Assembly: GCA_036490515.1 (NCBI GenBank)
Contig: DASXDU010000001.1
Span: forward strand, 372,001-436,000
Source: Palsa-1150 sp036490515
GTDB lineage: Bacteria > Myxococcota_A > Polyangia > Polyangiales > Polyangiaceae
DNA: 64,000 bases
Reading direction: 5' to 3'
Shown: piece after piece, positions 1-9,029 of the stretch
Position numbering within the stretch: the stretch's first letter is position 1
Layout: each line of letters starts with the position of its first letter
Position numbers and translations under genes: made by a program
Notes under the pieces: generated by a model
The model's database searches: none
Seen by the model: only the letters and a program-made list of their open reading frames with translations
What the model was told of the DNA's origin: nothing

Positions 1-440
1 TAGAAGGCCTGGAGCCCGAGCTCGCCGGCGACGTCCGCGCGGAAGCCCGTGACGGCGTGCCAGACGTCGTGCGTCTCGTAGAGGTGAGCGCGGACGAATT
101 CGGTCTCGTGAGTGCCCGGAAGCGTGGGGATGGAGGCGGGGTCGAGGCCGTTCGCGCGCATGTGGTCGGCGAAGACGCGGCCGAGGGTGCCTGCGGGAAG
201 CTGCGCGAGGGCGTCGAGGTCGACGTGCAGGCGCGGCCTCTCGCGCAGGGCCTCGGCCCCGACGGGGTCGCGCGCGAAGTGCTGCGCCATCACGGCGAGC
301 ACCTCCGTCCGTTTCCTGGTCATCCCGTCGGAGATCTCGAACACGCGATCGAGGTGGTCCGGGTGCTTCACCAGGTCGACGAAGCTCCAGAGGGTCTTTG
401 CGAAGGCGATGCGTTCGCGCACCGCGCCGAGGGCTTGCAT
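1..440 (-). CDS. Coq4-family ubiquinone biosynthesis protein (3' end off window)
   Basis: Coq4-family protein. Coq4 is an accessory protein of ubiquinone synthesis that binds a metal through an HDxxH-x11-E motif. The reading frame shows HDVWH at residues 124-128 and the matching Glu at 140, preceded by the usual N-terminal helical half, so the assignment is good. The C-terminus runs off the left edge. The ATG at 440 has a strong AAGGAGG ribosome site about 6 bases upstream. The gene is divergent from a TetR regulator 75 bases away, which suggests direct control by that regulator (inference). Homologues in bacteria are often not tied to a ubiquinone operon, so the exact substrate role is open. 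Confidence 0.85.
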   Translation of the reverse strand, partial: MQALGAVRERIAFAKTLWSFVDLVKHPDHLDRVFEISDGMTRKRTEVLAVMAQHFARDPVGAEALRERPRLHVDLDALAQLPAGTLGRVFADHMRANGLDPASIPTLPGTHETEFVRAHLYETHDVWHAVTGFRADVAGELGLQAF

Positions 441-452
441 CGGGTGCCTCCT

Positions 453-482
453 TGTTGCAAGACAACATGCGAGCGATCGCTC
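453..482. promoter_or_regulatory. Inverted repeats in the coq4/tetR divergent spacer
   Basis: The 75-base spacer holds two inverted repeats: TGTTG-caaga-CAACA at 453-467 and the perfect 12-base palindrome GAGCGATCGCTC at 471-482. TetR-family proteins bind palindromes in the spacer next to their own gene, so these are candidate operators for the regulator starting at 516. Which of the two is used cannot be told from sequence. Confidence 0.5.
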
Positions 483-515
483 ACATCGACAACTCGCATT
501 CCCCGGAGAGCCCCG

Positions 516-1142
516 ATGCCCCGACCGCCGCGCACGTCGCCCCGAAAGAAGCCTCGCCAGCAGCGCTCGCAGGCCACCGTCGACTGCATCCTCGACGCCA
601 CCGCTCGCGTTCTCTGCACGACCGGGTACGACCGCGCGAGCACGAATCGCATCGCGCTCGCCGCCGGCGTGAGCGTCGGGTCGCTCTACCAGTACTTTCC
701 CAGCAAGGAGGCGCTCGTCGCGGGCCTGGTCGAGCGGCACACCGGGCAGATGACGTCCCTCGTGAAGGGCAAGCTCGCCGAGGTCGCCTCCGCGCCGGTC
801 GACGTCGCGGTCCGCACGATGATCGACGCGATGTTCGCGGCGCACGCCGTGGATCCGAAGCTCCACAAGGTGCTCATCGAGCAGGTGCCCCGCATCGGCA
901 AGCTCGAGGAGGTGGTCGGCGTCGAGCGCGAGGTCGAGTCCCTCGTCGAGGTGTTCCTCGAGGCGCGCCGCGGGGACATCCGGCGGACGAGGATCCCCGC
1001 CGTGGCGTTCGTGCTTTGCCGCGTCGTCGAGGCGGTGACGCACGCTGCGGTGCTCGCCGAGCTCGGGGAGCCGCGCCGGAGCGAGGTGGCCGAGGAGCTC
1101 ACGGACATGCTCCTCGGGTATTTGCCGGCGCGCGGAGATTGA
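516..1142 (+). CDS. TetR/AcrR family transcriptional regulator
   Basis: 208-residue one-component repressor of usual TetR length. A basic N-terminal arm (residues 1-20, rich in Arg/Lys/Pro) leads into the conserved DNA-binding domain: TNRIALAAGVSVGSLYQYF at about 43-61 is the helix-turn-helix, followed by SKEALV. The C-terminal ligand-binding half is unspecific in sequence. The ATG at 516 was chosen because it follows a CGGAGAG ribosome site and sits just before the arm; the frame is open far upstream but that part is antisense to coq4. The ligand is unknown. The likely targets are itself and the divergent coq4 (inference from layout). Confidence 0.9.
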   Translation: MPRPPRTSPRKKPRQQRSQATVDCILDATARVLCTTGYDRASTNRIALAAGVSVGSLYQYFPSKEALVAGLVERHTGQMTSLVKGKLAEVASAPVDVAVRTMIDAMFAAHAVDPKLHKVLIEQVPRIGKLEEVVGVEREVESLVEVFLEARRGDIRRTRIPAVAFVLCRVVEAVTHAAVLAELGEPRRSEVAEELTDMLLGYLPARGD

Positions 1143-1162
1143 GGCGTATAATCCAGGGTAGC

Positions 1163-1504
1163 GTGGCGGACCCCAAGCAACCGACGACCGCGCCGCCGCC
1201 GTTCGACCCGGAGGCGTTCGCAAAGAGCTCCGAGACGAACCTGCGCGTCGGGTCCGGGGCGGCGTCCGACATGCGCCGCACCACGCAGATCCTGCCGCCG
1301 CCGCCGCTCAACAAGCGCGTGCGGCTGGCCGTGCCGATCGAGGATCTGGAGTGGTTCGAGCTGAGCGCCGAGGCTCGCGGCCTCCTCGGGCGGCTCGACG
1401 GGAAGCACACGCTCCTCGAGATCATGGAGGGGAATCCCTCGCCGACCCTGCTCAAGTCCATCGCCGAGCTCCACGACGCGCGCCTGCTCGCATTCGAGGG
1501 GTGA
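1163..1504 (+). CDS. Small conserved-type hypothetical protein
   Basis: 113 residues from a GTG. I do not recognise a named family with certainty. The N-terminal half is Pro/Ala-rich and low complexity (DPKQPTTAPPPFDPEAF). The C-terminal half (about 50-113) looks folded, with DLEWFELSAEARGLLGRLDG followed by a short helix. This pattern of an acidic strand and then 'G..LLE.ME' recurs in small myxobacterial proteins and resembles the winged PqqD-like fold only loosely. It lies 20 bases after the TetR gene and may be co-transcribed. Protein-level plausibility is good; function is unknown. Confidence 0.6.
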   Translation: MADPKQPTTAPPPFDPEAFAKSSETNLRVGSGAASDMRRTTQILPPPPLNKRVRLAVPIEDLEWFELSAEARGLLGRLDGKHTLLEIMEGNPSPTLLKSIAELHDARLLAFEG

Positions 1505-1605
1505 TCCCCGTCGCCGCCCGGCATTTCGTCACGAAGAAGTTTCACGGATGGACGAGGCCCGCCCCACGGGCCCGATAGACATGGCAGGCGAGGAGAAGCG
1601 AAGCC

Positions 1606-2055
1606 ATGGCACTCGCCGCCGAGCTCCCGGACCTCGCCGAAGGCATCGAATCGGTTCGCCCCGAGGACGTCGAGGGCGTCCGGTCCGGCGTCCCCGAGAA
1701 GCTCGCCGCCCTTCGCCCGCTGCTGCGAGGAGGCCGGCTGCGCGCCCTCGTCCGGGACGTCGGGACGCTCTTCGAGATCCTCCTCGACCGCTCGTTTCCT
1801 CTCCCCTGGCGGGCGACCGCCGCGATCGTCTTCGGCCTCGGGTACTTCCTCATGTCCGTCGACCTCATCCCCGACGTCCTTCCCGTCGTCGGGTTCCTCG
1901 ACGACGCGGCCGTCCTCGCCGAGATCGTCTACCTCCTCTCGGGCGACATCCGCCGCTTCCGCGAGCACCGTGCGGCCATCACGCTCCAGGCGATCGACCC
2001 GGTGCCCGTCGCGCGGTCGCCCGTCGAGCCAGCGCCGGTCGACCAGGCTGCCTAG
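1606..2055 (+). CDS. YkvA-family (DUF1232) small membrane protein
   Basis: 149 residues. The DUF1232/YkvA signature spans about residues 66-103: a hydrophobic stretch with YFLMSVDLIPDVLPVVGFLDD, which closely matches the family core (SPIDLIPDxIPxxGxxDD). Family members are small inner-membrane proteins of unknown role. The N-terminal 60 residues are a variable extension and the C-terminus is Pro/Val-rich. The ATG at 1606 follows GAGGAGAAGCGAAGCC, a plausible ribosome site. It converges with moaA across a hairpin. Confidence 0.85.
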   Translation: MALAAELPDLAEGIESVRPEDVEGVRSGVPEKLAALRPLLRGGRLRALVRDVGTLFEILLDRSFPLPWRATAAIVFGLGYFLMSVDLIPDVLPVVGFLDDAAVLAEIVYLLSGDIRRFREHRAAITLQAIDPVPVARSPVEPAPVDQAA

Positions 2056-2072
2056 CCACCCAGCCACCCAGC

Positions 2073-2090
2073 CGGCCAGTCGCCTGGCCG
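2073..2090. terminator. Bidirectional hairpin between DUF1232 gene and moaA
   Basis: CGGCCAG-tcgc-CTGGCCG is a perfect 7-bp stem with a 4-base loop, exactly between two convergent stop codons. No T-tract follows, as is common in this GC-rich DNA. Just upstream are three CAGCCAC-type direct repeats. Confidence 0.55.
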
Positions 2091-2091
2091 C

Positions 2092-3165
2092 CTAGCCGCC
2101 GATGGCGCGCATCGACACCGAGGCGGCCGTCTCCTCGGTGCAGCCCTTCCACGTGCGCACGTCCGGCTTGAGGGCCCAGGCCTCGCCGATGGCCTTCACG
2201 AGGCCCGGCACGTCGCCCTTCTTCGCGAGCTCCATCCCTTCCACGCCGTCGTTGGTGGCGAGGCAGGGGCGGAGCGCTCCGTCGGAGGCGACGCGCAGCC
2301 GGTCGCACGTGCCGCAGTAGGTGTCGGTCGTGCCCGTGATGAAGCCGGCGCGGAGCTTCGGGTCGTGCCGCGCGTGGACGTACTTGGCGGGACCGCGGTC
2401 GGGGTCGCGCTCGCCCGCGTCGTCGACGAGGAGGTGCGCGAGGCGCGCGCGCATCTCGTCGTGGCCGACGAGCTTCTCCGCCGGGAGGTTGGCCCCTTCG
2501 CCGACGCGCATCACCTCGATGAAGCGCGGGACGATGCCACGTTCCCACGCCCAGCCGACGATCGACGCGAGCTCGTCGTCGTTCTCGCCGCGGAGGACGA
2601 CCGTGTTCGTCTTGAGCTCGTCGAAGCCGGCGGCCCGCGCCGCCTCGATGCCGGCGAGCACGCGCTGGAGGCGCCCGCCCCGCGTGATGCGCCAGAAGCG
2701 CTCCGGGACGAGGGAGTCGAGCGAGATCGTCAGGCGACGCAGCCCCGCGTCACGCAGTGGCCGCGCGAGCCGGTCGAGCAGCGTCGCGTTCGTGGTGAGC
2801 GCCAGGTCGTCGACGCCCAGGGACGCGACGTACGCCACGAGCTCCGTCACGCGGGGGTGCAGCAGCGGCTCGCCGCCGGTGATGCGTACGCGGCGAATCC
2901 CCGCCTCGACGAGGGCCCGCACCATCACTCGCCATGCGTCGTCGTCGAGCCGCGTCTCGAGGTAGCCGTCGCTCCGCGAGGGGCGGCAGTAGACGCACGC
3001 CAGATCGCAGCGGTCGGTGAGCGAGACACGCACCGTACGCGGCTCGACGGGGACGCCCGCGAGCCTCGCGCCCCTGTCCGCGTGCGGGCTCGCCTGCCCC
3101 ACGATGGGGAGCATGCGGCGCGGCGGGATGACGGCGTTCATGGCGGGAAAACTCGATGGACCCAT
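2092..3165 (-). CDS. moaA: GTP 3',8-cyclase MoaA (radical SAM)
   Basis: First enzyme of molybdenum-cofactor synthesis, converting GTP to 3',8-cH2GTP for MoaC. Both iron-sulfur sites are visible: the radical-SAM cluster CDLACVYC (C53, C57, C60) and the C-terminal substrate-side cluster C284-x2-C287-x13-C301. TGGEP at 96-100 is the SAM-binding GGE motif. The protein ends in Gly-Gly, typical of MoaA and needed for activity. The start at 3165 has a GGGAG site upstream; a second Met lies eight codons later. It is divergent from the MoaC fusion gene, with a 56-base spacer. Confidence 0.97.
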   Translation of the reverse strand: MGPSSFPAMNAVIPPRRMLPIVGQASPHADRGARLAGVPVEPRTVRVSLTDRCDLACVYCRPSRSDGYLETRLDDDAWRVMVRALVEAGIRRVRITGGEPLLHPRVTELVAYVASLGVDDLALTTNATLLDRLARPLRDAGLRRLTISLDSLVPERFWRITRGGRLQRVLAGIEAARAAGFDELKTNTVVLRGENDDELASIVGWAWERGIVPRFIEVMRVGEGANLPAEKLVGHDEMRARLAHLLVDDAGERDPDRGPAKYVHARHDPKLRAGFITGTTDTYCGTCDRLRVASDGALRPCLATNDGVEGMELAKKGDVPGLVKAIGEAWALKPDVRTWKGCTEETAASVSMRAIGG

Positions 3166-3221
3166 AGCAAATACGGCTCCCGCCGGCCGCGGTTTCGGAC
3201 GGTTGTGCTACCCCCTCCCCC

Positions 3222-4142
3222 ATGGGCCCCATGGGCACGCCGGGCGTGTACGCCTTCGAGGCCATCGGGGAGGACCTGCCGCTGCTCCCGCTGGCGGCCC
3301 GGCGCGCGCTCGACGTCCTCGGCCGCAGGATGTCGCTCGAGGGATGGCTCTCGCTCTCTCTTCCGGACCGGCAGCTCATCTGCCACGCGGGCACGAAGGC
3401 CCTCGTGGGCGCGGACCTGCTTCACGTCGTCGACTCGTCGCTGCCGGCGCCCCACGCGATGACCCCTGCCACCGACCCCGACGAGACGGTCCCGCCGGAC
3501 ACGCTCGTCGCGGCGCTCGGCACGTCGCGCCCGCTGGAGACGACCGTGTGGCGATCGCTCCGCGCGCTCGATCGCTACGCGCTGGTCAAGTATGCCGCAC
3601 GGGCCGACAAGCTCGCCCCGGCCTACGACGAGATCCTGGCGGGCGAACGCACGATGCCCGTGCTCACGCATCTCTCGGCGTCGGGCGAGGCACACATGGT
3701 CGGGGTCGGCGCGAAGGCCGAGACGGCGCGGCGCGCGGTGGCGAGCGCGCGCGTGACGACGACCCCGGCGACGGTCGCGGCGATCGCCGCGGGCTCGGTG
3801 GCCAAGGGCGACGTCCTCGCGGTCGCGCGGGTCGCAGGCATCCAGGCTGCGAAGCGAACCTCCGAGCTGGTGCCCTTGTGCCACCCGGTCCGGACGACGC
3901 GCGCGGCCGTGGACATCGAGCTCGACGCAGTCGCGGGCGAGGTGCGCGTCCGGGCCACGGTGGAGGCCGTCGACCGGACGGGCGTCGAGATGGAGGCGAT
4001 GGTCGCGGCGAGCGTGGCGTCGCTGACGGTGTACGACATGGTCAAGAGCGCCGACCGATGGGCGACCATCGAGGGCGTGCGACTCGAGGCGAAGAGCGGC
4101 GGCAAGAGCGGCGACGTGACGCGGCCGCGGGAGCGGGCCTAG
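3222..4142 (+). CDS. moaC: Nitrate-reductase-associated domain fused to cyclic pyranopterin synthase MoaC
   Basis: 306-residue two-domain protein. Residues about 10-138 resemble the 'conserved nitrate reductase-associated' family (FEAIGEDLPLLPLAARRAL, later ALDRYALVKY). Residues 147-300 are MoaC, which makes cyclic pyranopterin monophosphate from the MoaA product. MoaC landmarks are present: LTHLSASGEAHM, K195 in KGDV, H221 in LCHP, and D272/K275 in VYDMVKS, then KSGGKSGD. The usual MVDV before AKAET reads MVGV (Gly161 for Asp). Normal MoaC is about 160 residues, so the first half is an added domain. It is followed by moaE after one base. No nitrate reductase gene is in this window. Confidence 0.88.
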   Translation: MGPMGTPGVYAFEAIGEDLPLLPLAARRALDVLGRRMSLEGWLSLSLPDRQLICHAGTKALVGADLLHVVDSSLPAPHAMTPATDPDETVPPDTLVAALGTSRPLETTVWRSLRALDRYALVKYAARADKLAPAYDEILAGERTMPVLTHLSASGEAHMVGVGAKAETARRAVASARVTTTPATVAAIAAGSVAKGDVLAVARVAGIQAAKRTSELVPLCHPVRTTRAAVDIELDAVAGEVRVRATVEAVDRTGVEMEAMVAASVASLTVYDMVKSADRWATIEGVRLEAKSGGKSGDVTRPRERA

Positions 4143-4143
4143 C

Positions 4144-4614
4144 GTGCCGGACGCGCCGGGCGAGGAGCGCGTCACGCTTCGCGCCGAGCCGCTGTCGACC
4201 GACGCGGCGATCGCCGCCGTCAAGCACGCCGGCGCGGGCGCCGTCTGCGTGTTCCTCGGGATGGTCCGCGACCACAACGACGGCCGCGCCGTCGTGAAGC
4301 TCGAGTACGAGGCGTACCCGGCGATGGCCGTCGCCGAGATGAAGCGCATCGTCGACGAGATCGAGCACGAGGTGGAAGGTGTGCGTCTCGCCGTGCAGCA
4401 CCGGGTGGGAGCGCTGGTCGTCGGGGACGTCGCCGTCGTCTGCGCCGCGAGCGCACCGCACCGTGGAGAGGCCTACCGCGCGTGCCGCGCGCTCATCGAC
4501 CGGGTCAAGGAACGCGTCCCCATCTGGAAGCGCGAGCACGGCCCCGAGGGGGCCTACTGGGTCGGCTGGGAAGACGCGCGCTGCGAAGGCGAAGGCCACG
4601 AGCACGAACACTGA
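4144..4614 (+). CDS. moaE: Molybdopterin synthase catalytic subunit MoaE
   Basis: Large subunit of molybdopterin synthase, which transfers sulfur from the MoaD C-terminal thiocarboxylate to cyclic pyranopterin monophosphate. The core is standard: GAVCVFLGMVRDHNDG at 32-47, LEYEAY, SAPHRGEAYRACRALIDRVK, and the lysine pair K122 and K129 in VKERVPIWKRE that corresponds to the catalytic lysines. The C-terminal tail ends in alternating Glu/His and could bind metal (inference). The GTG start lies one base after the moaC stop, so the two are translationally coupled. Its partner MoaD is encoded at 10767-11021 on the other strand. Confidence 0.96.
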   Translation: MPDAPGEERVTLRAEPLSTDAAIAAVKHAGAGAVCVFLGMVRDHNDGRAVVKLEYEAYPAMAVAEMKRIVDEIEHEVEGVRLAVQHRVGALVVGDVAVVCAASAPHRGEAYRACRALIDRVKERVPIWKREHGPEGAYWVGWEDARCEGEGHEHEH

Positions 4615-4655
4615 CGACGGGCCATCAGCCCGCGCGAGGGAGTATCGTCTGGTTC

Positions 4656-6059
4656 ATGGACGGCGGGGCCTTCCGCACCATCGGCCGCTACGCCCTCTAC
4701 GGCGCCATCGCCTCCGGCGGAATGGCCACCGTGCATTTCGGGCGCCTGCTCGGTGCCGGGGGCTTCTCGCGAACGGTCGCCGTCAAGCGACTGCACGAGC
4801 ACTTCGCGCGGGATCCGCAGTTCGTCATGATGTTCATGGACGAGGCACGCCTCGCCAGCCGGATCCGGCACCCGAACGTCGTCCCGACTCTCGACGTCGT
4901 GTCGGCCGGCGACGAGCTGTTCCTCGTCATGGAGTACGTCGAAGGCGAATCGCTCGCGCGATTGCTCAAGGCGGCGACCCGGCGTGGCGAGCGTATCCCG
5001 CTGCCGATCGCGTGCTCGATCGCGGCGGGCCTGCTGCACGGGCTCCACGCGGCGCACGAGGCCCGCGACGAACGCGGCGCGCCGCTCGGCATCGTGCACC
5101 GCGACGTCAGCCCGCAGAACGTCCTCGTAGGCAGCGACGGCGTGGCGCGCATCCTGGACTTCGGCGTCGCCAAGGCGGCGGGCAGCCAGCAGACGACCCG
5201 TGAGGGTCAGCTCAAGGGCAAGCTCACGTACATGGCGCCGGAGCTCTTCGGCGGGGCGCGCCCGCAGCGCGCGATCGACGTCTACGCGGCGGCCGTGGTG
5301 CTCTGGGAGGCCATCGTCGGCCGCCACCTGTTCGCGGGCGAGACCGATGCCGATACCGTCGGCCGCATCCTCGCCAACCGCGTGGAGCCCGCGAGCAAGC
5401 ACGTCGCCGCGGTGCCGCCGGAGCTCGACGCGGTCATCCAGCGGGGCCTGCACGCCGATCCGTCGGCGCGCTTCGCGACGGCGAGCGAGATGGCCGAGGC
5501 CCTCGCAGCCGCAGCGCCGATCGCGCCTTCTCCGGTGGTCGGCGCGTGGGTGAGGGGGCTGGTCGAGGACGCGCTGGCCGAACGCGCCGTCATCATCGCG
5601 GGCATCGAGAGCAACGGCGGCATCTCGCTCCCGGTGCAGGCGGCGGTCCCCTCCGACGAGCAGACGACCACGGTCTCGGAGACGTCGCTCTCGCACACGA
5701 GCGATCCGCGCCGCCCGCGCCCGCGGTCGCGGGTGCGTGTACCGCTCGTCGTCGCCATCGGCGTCGTCGCGGGTCTGGCCGCGGGGGCGACGCTGACGTG
5801 GCTCGTGCCGCGCACGGGGGCGAGGTCGGCTGCGACCGTGAGCTCCGCGCCGCCGCCGCCGGTGGCTTCGGCCAGCGCTCCGCTTGCGCCCCCAGCCACT
5901 GCCGCTCTTCCGCCCGCCGAAACGGACGTTCCCCCCGCCGATTCGTCGCCGCCCGCGGCGTCGACGATGGCGCCGTCGTCCGCACGGGCCGCTCCGTCGA
6001 CTGCGCCCGTCGCTCGGCCCGTCCACAAGGGTCCGGTGCACTTCGATCGCCCCGACTAG
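4656..6059 (+). CDS. Membrane-anchored serine/threonine protein kinase (PknB-like)
   Basis: 467 residues. Kinase domain about 10-285 with glycine loop GGMATVHFG (21-29), VAVK Lys44, Glu63, the catalytic loop HRDVSPQN (D150, N155), DFG at 168-170 and APE at 194-196. The DVSPQN form of the loop is typical of myxobacterial kinases. All catalytic residues are present, so it should be active. A basic patch leads into a single membrane segment at about 365-385, followed by a Pro/Ala-rich tail of about 80 residues that would lie outside, so the kinase domain is cytoplasmic. No PASTA or other sensor fold is seen. The ATG at 4656 was chosen because kinase homology starts soon after it. Confidence 0.92.
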   Translation: MDGGAFRTIGRYALYGAIASGGMATVHFGRLLGAGGFSRTVAVKRLHEHFARDPQFVMMFMDEARLASRIRHPNVVPTLDVVSAGDELFLVMEYVEGESLARLLKAATRRGERIPLPIACSIAAGLLHGLHAAHEARDERGAPLGIVHRDVSPQNVLVGSDGVARILDFGVAKAAGSQQTTREGQLKGKLTYMAPELFGGARPQRAIDVYAAAVVLWEAIVGRHLFAGETDADTVGRILANRVEPASKHVAAVPPELDAVIQRGLHADPSARFATASEMAEALAAAAPIAPSPVVGAWVRGLVEDALAERAVIIAGIESNGGISLPVQAAVPSDEQTTTVSETSLSHTSDPRRPRPRSRVRVPLVVAIGVVAGLAAGATLTWLVPRTGARSAATVSSAPPPPVASASAPLAPPATAALPPAETDVPPADSSPPAASTMAPSSARAAPSTAPVARPVHKGPVHFDRPD

Positions 6060-6082
6060 GGCTGCTCGTCACGAAGCGCGAC

Positions 6083-7045
6083 TCAGAACGCGCCGCGAAG
6101 CACGGCACGGGCCCCCGACCCGTCGACCGCGGCCCCGGCCTGCACCTTCGAGGACGCGTGACTCGACAGGAGCCAGTAGACGGCCCCGCCCACGCCGACC
6201 GCGGCGCCGACGCCGACGAGCGTCGTACCGAGGATGATCCGCCCCCTCGCGTCGTTGCCCGCACCGGCGATGCTCGAGCTCGGGCACACGCCAGAGCTGC
6301 AATGGCCCGCCGCACCGTCGTAGTCGGACTGCCCGTCCAGCCGGACGACCAGCCCGGTGACTGCCAGGGCGAGCCCGATGCCCCCGACGACGATGGGAAC
6401 GAGGGGCGAGGGCCCGGACGTCTCTGCTGCGGGCGGCGGGGGCTCCTCACGTGGCGACGGCTCCGGCGCGACGGCTCGCCATTCGAGGCGCGCGGCCACC
6501 TCCTGCTGCTGCCCTTCCGCCGCGTGCACTGATCGCACGAAGGGACCTGCGCCGGTCGCCTCGACGCGCACCTCGTGATCGCCCGGGTCGACGTCGGTCG
6601 CCGCGCCGATCGGCACGGGATGGCCGTCGATGGCGGCGTGCGTGTCCCCGCCGTGTGCGGCCGTCGCGGCGTCGAGGCGCACGGTGATCTGCGGAACGCG
6701 GCTCTCCACCTTGCCGAGGGCCTGGCCCGCGAGATCCACCACGTCTCCCTCGTGGGCGGCGCGGGCAGCGTCGAGCGACGCTCGGTACGATCGTCTCGCC
6801 TCGGAGAGCTGCCCTGCGTGCTCCTCGGCCTCGCCGAGCGTGTAGAGGGCCTTCGGCGAGGCGCGCAGCTCGACCACGCGCCGGAATCGCTCGACGGCTG
6901 CCGACCAGTTGCCCGCCGCGGCGAGGTTGACGCCCTCCTTGTACAGCGCGGCCCGGTCGCGCTCGCGATCCGCGCCGGCGGCCCGGAGCGCCGGGGCCTC
7001 GGCGAGCAGCGCCAGGACGACCAGGGCGGACACCACGGACCTCAC
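6083..7045 (-). CDS. Secreted TPR-type protein with C-terminal membrane segments
   Basis: 320 residues from a GTG that overlaps the previous stop (GTGA). An N-terminal signal peptide (RSVVSALVVLALLAEAPALRA) is followed by a short TPR region at about 30-110 (ALYKEGVNLAAAGNWSAAVE, ALYTLGEAEEHAGQLSEA). A beta-rich PEGA-like stretch follows (IDGHPVPIG, VDPGDHEVRVEATG), then a Pro-rich linker and two hydrophobic segments at about 225-245 and 280-300. This architecture is common in myxobacterial genes beside Ser/Thr kinases. The role is unknown; periplasmic scaffolding or cell-envelope sensing is a guess. Confidence 0.75.
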   Translation of the reverse strand: MRSVVSALVVLALLAEAPALRAAGADRERDRAALYKEGVNLAAAGNWSAAVERFRRVVELRASPKALYTLGEAEEHAGQLSEARRSYRASLDAARAAHEGDVVDLAGQALGKVESRVPQITVRLDAATAAHGGDTHAAIDGHPVPIGAATDVDPGDHEVRVEATGAGPFVRSVHAAEGQQQEVAARLEWRAVAPEPSPREEPPPPAAETSGPSPLVPIVVGGIGLALAVTGLVVRLDGQSDYDGAAGHCSSGVCPSSSIAGAGNDARGRIILGTTLVGVGAAVGVGGAVYWLLSSHASSKVQAGAAVDGSGARAVLRGAF

Positions 7046-7755
7046 TGGCAGTACCTCGCGTAGAGGTGCATCAGGATGGGGTCCGTCTCCGGCTGGCAGG
7101 TGCCGGTCGTGCAGTCGCCGTTGTCGCGGCAGATGCTCCTGTCCGGCGCATTGCAGGTCGGCTGGCAGGTGATGCCTTCTCCGATCCGAACGGCCCCGGC
7201 GTCGGTGAAGGCCACGCAACATGCCGCCCCCGCGGCGCAGTCTGCCTGGGTCGAGCACGTCTGGGGGAGCTGCTCGTCGAAGTCGCTCCCGGTCCCGAGG
7301 TACGCCCCGCAGTTGGGCCCTCCCACCGCCTCGCACGACGCCGAGGTGTTGGTGTAGTCGCTGCTCCCGTCCGCCTCGATGATCCCGAACACGTCGAGGC
7401 AGCACTGGTCACCGCCCGCGGCGTTGCACTGGACCGACGTCGCCGCGCACTGGATGTACCCGTCGGGCAGCGACGCCGCGTCGCTGGTGTCCGGCAACGA
7501 CGCGGCGTCACTCGCGTCCGGCTGCGCGGGGGCGTCCGTGCCGGAGTCGCCACCGGTCGTCTGGTCTCCGGAGGCATCCTTGCTGGACGCCCCGTCCGTC
7601 CCCGCGTCGCCCGGCGCACCGTCCTCGCCCTTCGTCGGGCCGTCGCTGCCCGTCCCGCCGTCGGTCGCCGCCACGGTGAGGACGCCCGGAATGCACGCGC
7701 CGAGGAGCATCGGGATCGCGACGAGGGCAGCGCGTCCGGGGGCCATGACGAACAT
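7042..7755 (-). CDS. Cysteine-rich lipoprotein
   Basis: 237 residues, or about 233 if the second Met is used. A lipobox LLGAC gives lipidation near residue 21. A long Asp/Gly/Ser/Thr-rich linker follows (residues about 30-98) with a repeated PDASDAASLPDTSDAASLPD unit. The C-terminal domain (about 100-237) has 17 or so cysteines arranged as CC and CxxC clusters (QCCLD, AACCVAF, CRDNGDCTTGTC). This disulfide-rich module recurs in Myxococcota surface lipoproteins. It overlaps the downstream TPR gene by four bases, so the two form one transcription unit. Confidence 0.75.
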   Translation of the reverse strand: MFVMAPGRAALVAIPMLLGACIPGVLTVAATDGGTGSDGPTKGEDGAPGDAGTDGASSKDASGDQTTGGDSGTDAPAQPDASDAASLPDTSDAASLPDGYIQCAATSVQCNAAGGDQCCLDVFGIIEADGSSDYTNTSASCEAVGGPNCGAYLGTGSDFDEQLPQTCSTQADCAAGAACCVAFTDAGAVRIGEGITCQPTCNAPDRSICRDNGDCTTGTCQPETDPILMHLYARYCQ

Positions 7756-7900
7756 GGTAGGGCATGTGGGGAAGGGGGGCGTCCATGAGCGAGATGGCCA
7801 CGCGTCTCCGCCGGATGGGCGCGACCGACACCGCGCCGACGTTCACGGGCCGCGCGATGGCGTTGCTCGGCAAATCACCGCCGCGGTCGTCGAAGTGCCC

Positions 7901-8278
7901 TCAATCGTTTCCGGCGTCGGCCGGGCACGCCGGGATCTCGTCGCACGACCACTCGGATACCCCGCCTCCGCCCGGGCACGTGCAGGCGTCCTGGTACCGG
8001 CCGCCGCAGTGAGCGACGAGGACGTAACAGGTGGTGATCGGGCCCCCCGTGGCCGTGGTGACGCTGAAGGGGTCGCATGGCCCCGTCGGCGCGGCCGAGA
8101 GGAGGTCGCCCGCCCCGCCGCCGTCGGGCTCGGCCACGTCGCAGACGGGGGTCGGCTCCGGCTCGCCGTACGCGTTGCCGTTGCTTGCGCCGCCGTCGCC
8201 GGAGGGGGAGGTGGAGGGGCCGCACCCAGCCAGGAGTTCCATCGCGAGGAAGAAGAGGAGCCGGAGGCCAGAGCGCAT
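7901..8278 (-). CDS. Small cysteine-containing lipoprotein
   Basis: 125 residues from the ATG at 8278, which begins a clear lipoprotein signal (MRSGLRLLFFLAMELLAGC, lipid Cys at 19). The frame is open upstream to 8389 but that part reads as basic non-signal sequence, so the internal start is preferred. The mature part is Gly/Ser/Asp-rich and then carries eight cysteines (CDVAEPDG, CDPF, TTCYVLVAHCGG, CTCPGGGG, SCDEIPAC). No family recognised. It lies alone between the lipoprotein above and mobA. Confidence 0.65.
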   Translation of the reverse strand: MRSGLRLLFFLAMELLAGCGPSTSPSGDGGASNGNAYGEPEPTPVCDVAEPDGGGAGDLLSAAPTGPCDPFSVTTATGGPITTCYVLVAHCGGRYQDACTCPGGGGVSEWSCDEIPACPADAGND

Positions 8279-8420
8279 CGTGGCGGCGACGAGAGCACGC
8301 CGCACGCCGTCCCCTCGAGGCCCGAGACATCGAGAAATCGCGTCGACGCGCGACCGGATGTGAACCGCCTTGGGCAGCGGGTACGACATCGAGATCGGGC
8401 CCGGCGACGGGCGATCCTTT

Positions 8421-9025
<605 letters not shown>

Positions 9026-9029
<4 letters not shown>

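Noticed and set aside
57..515. N-terminal extension of the TetR protein
   Set aside because: The frame is open but is antisense to coq4; TetR homology and the ribosome site support the start at 516.
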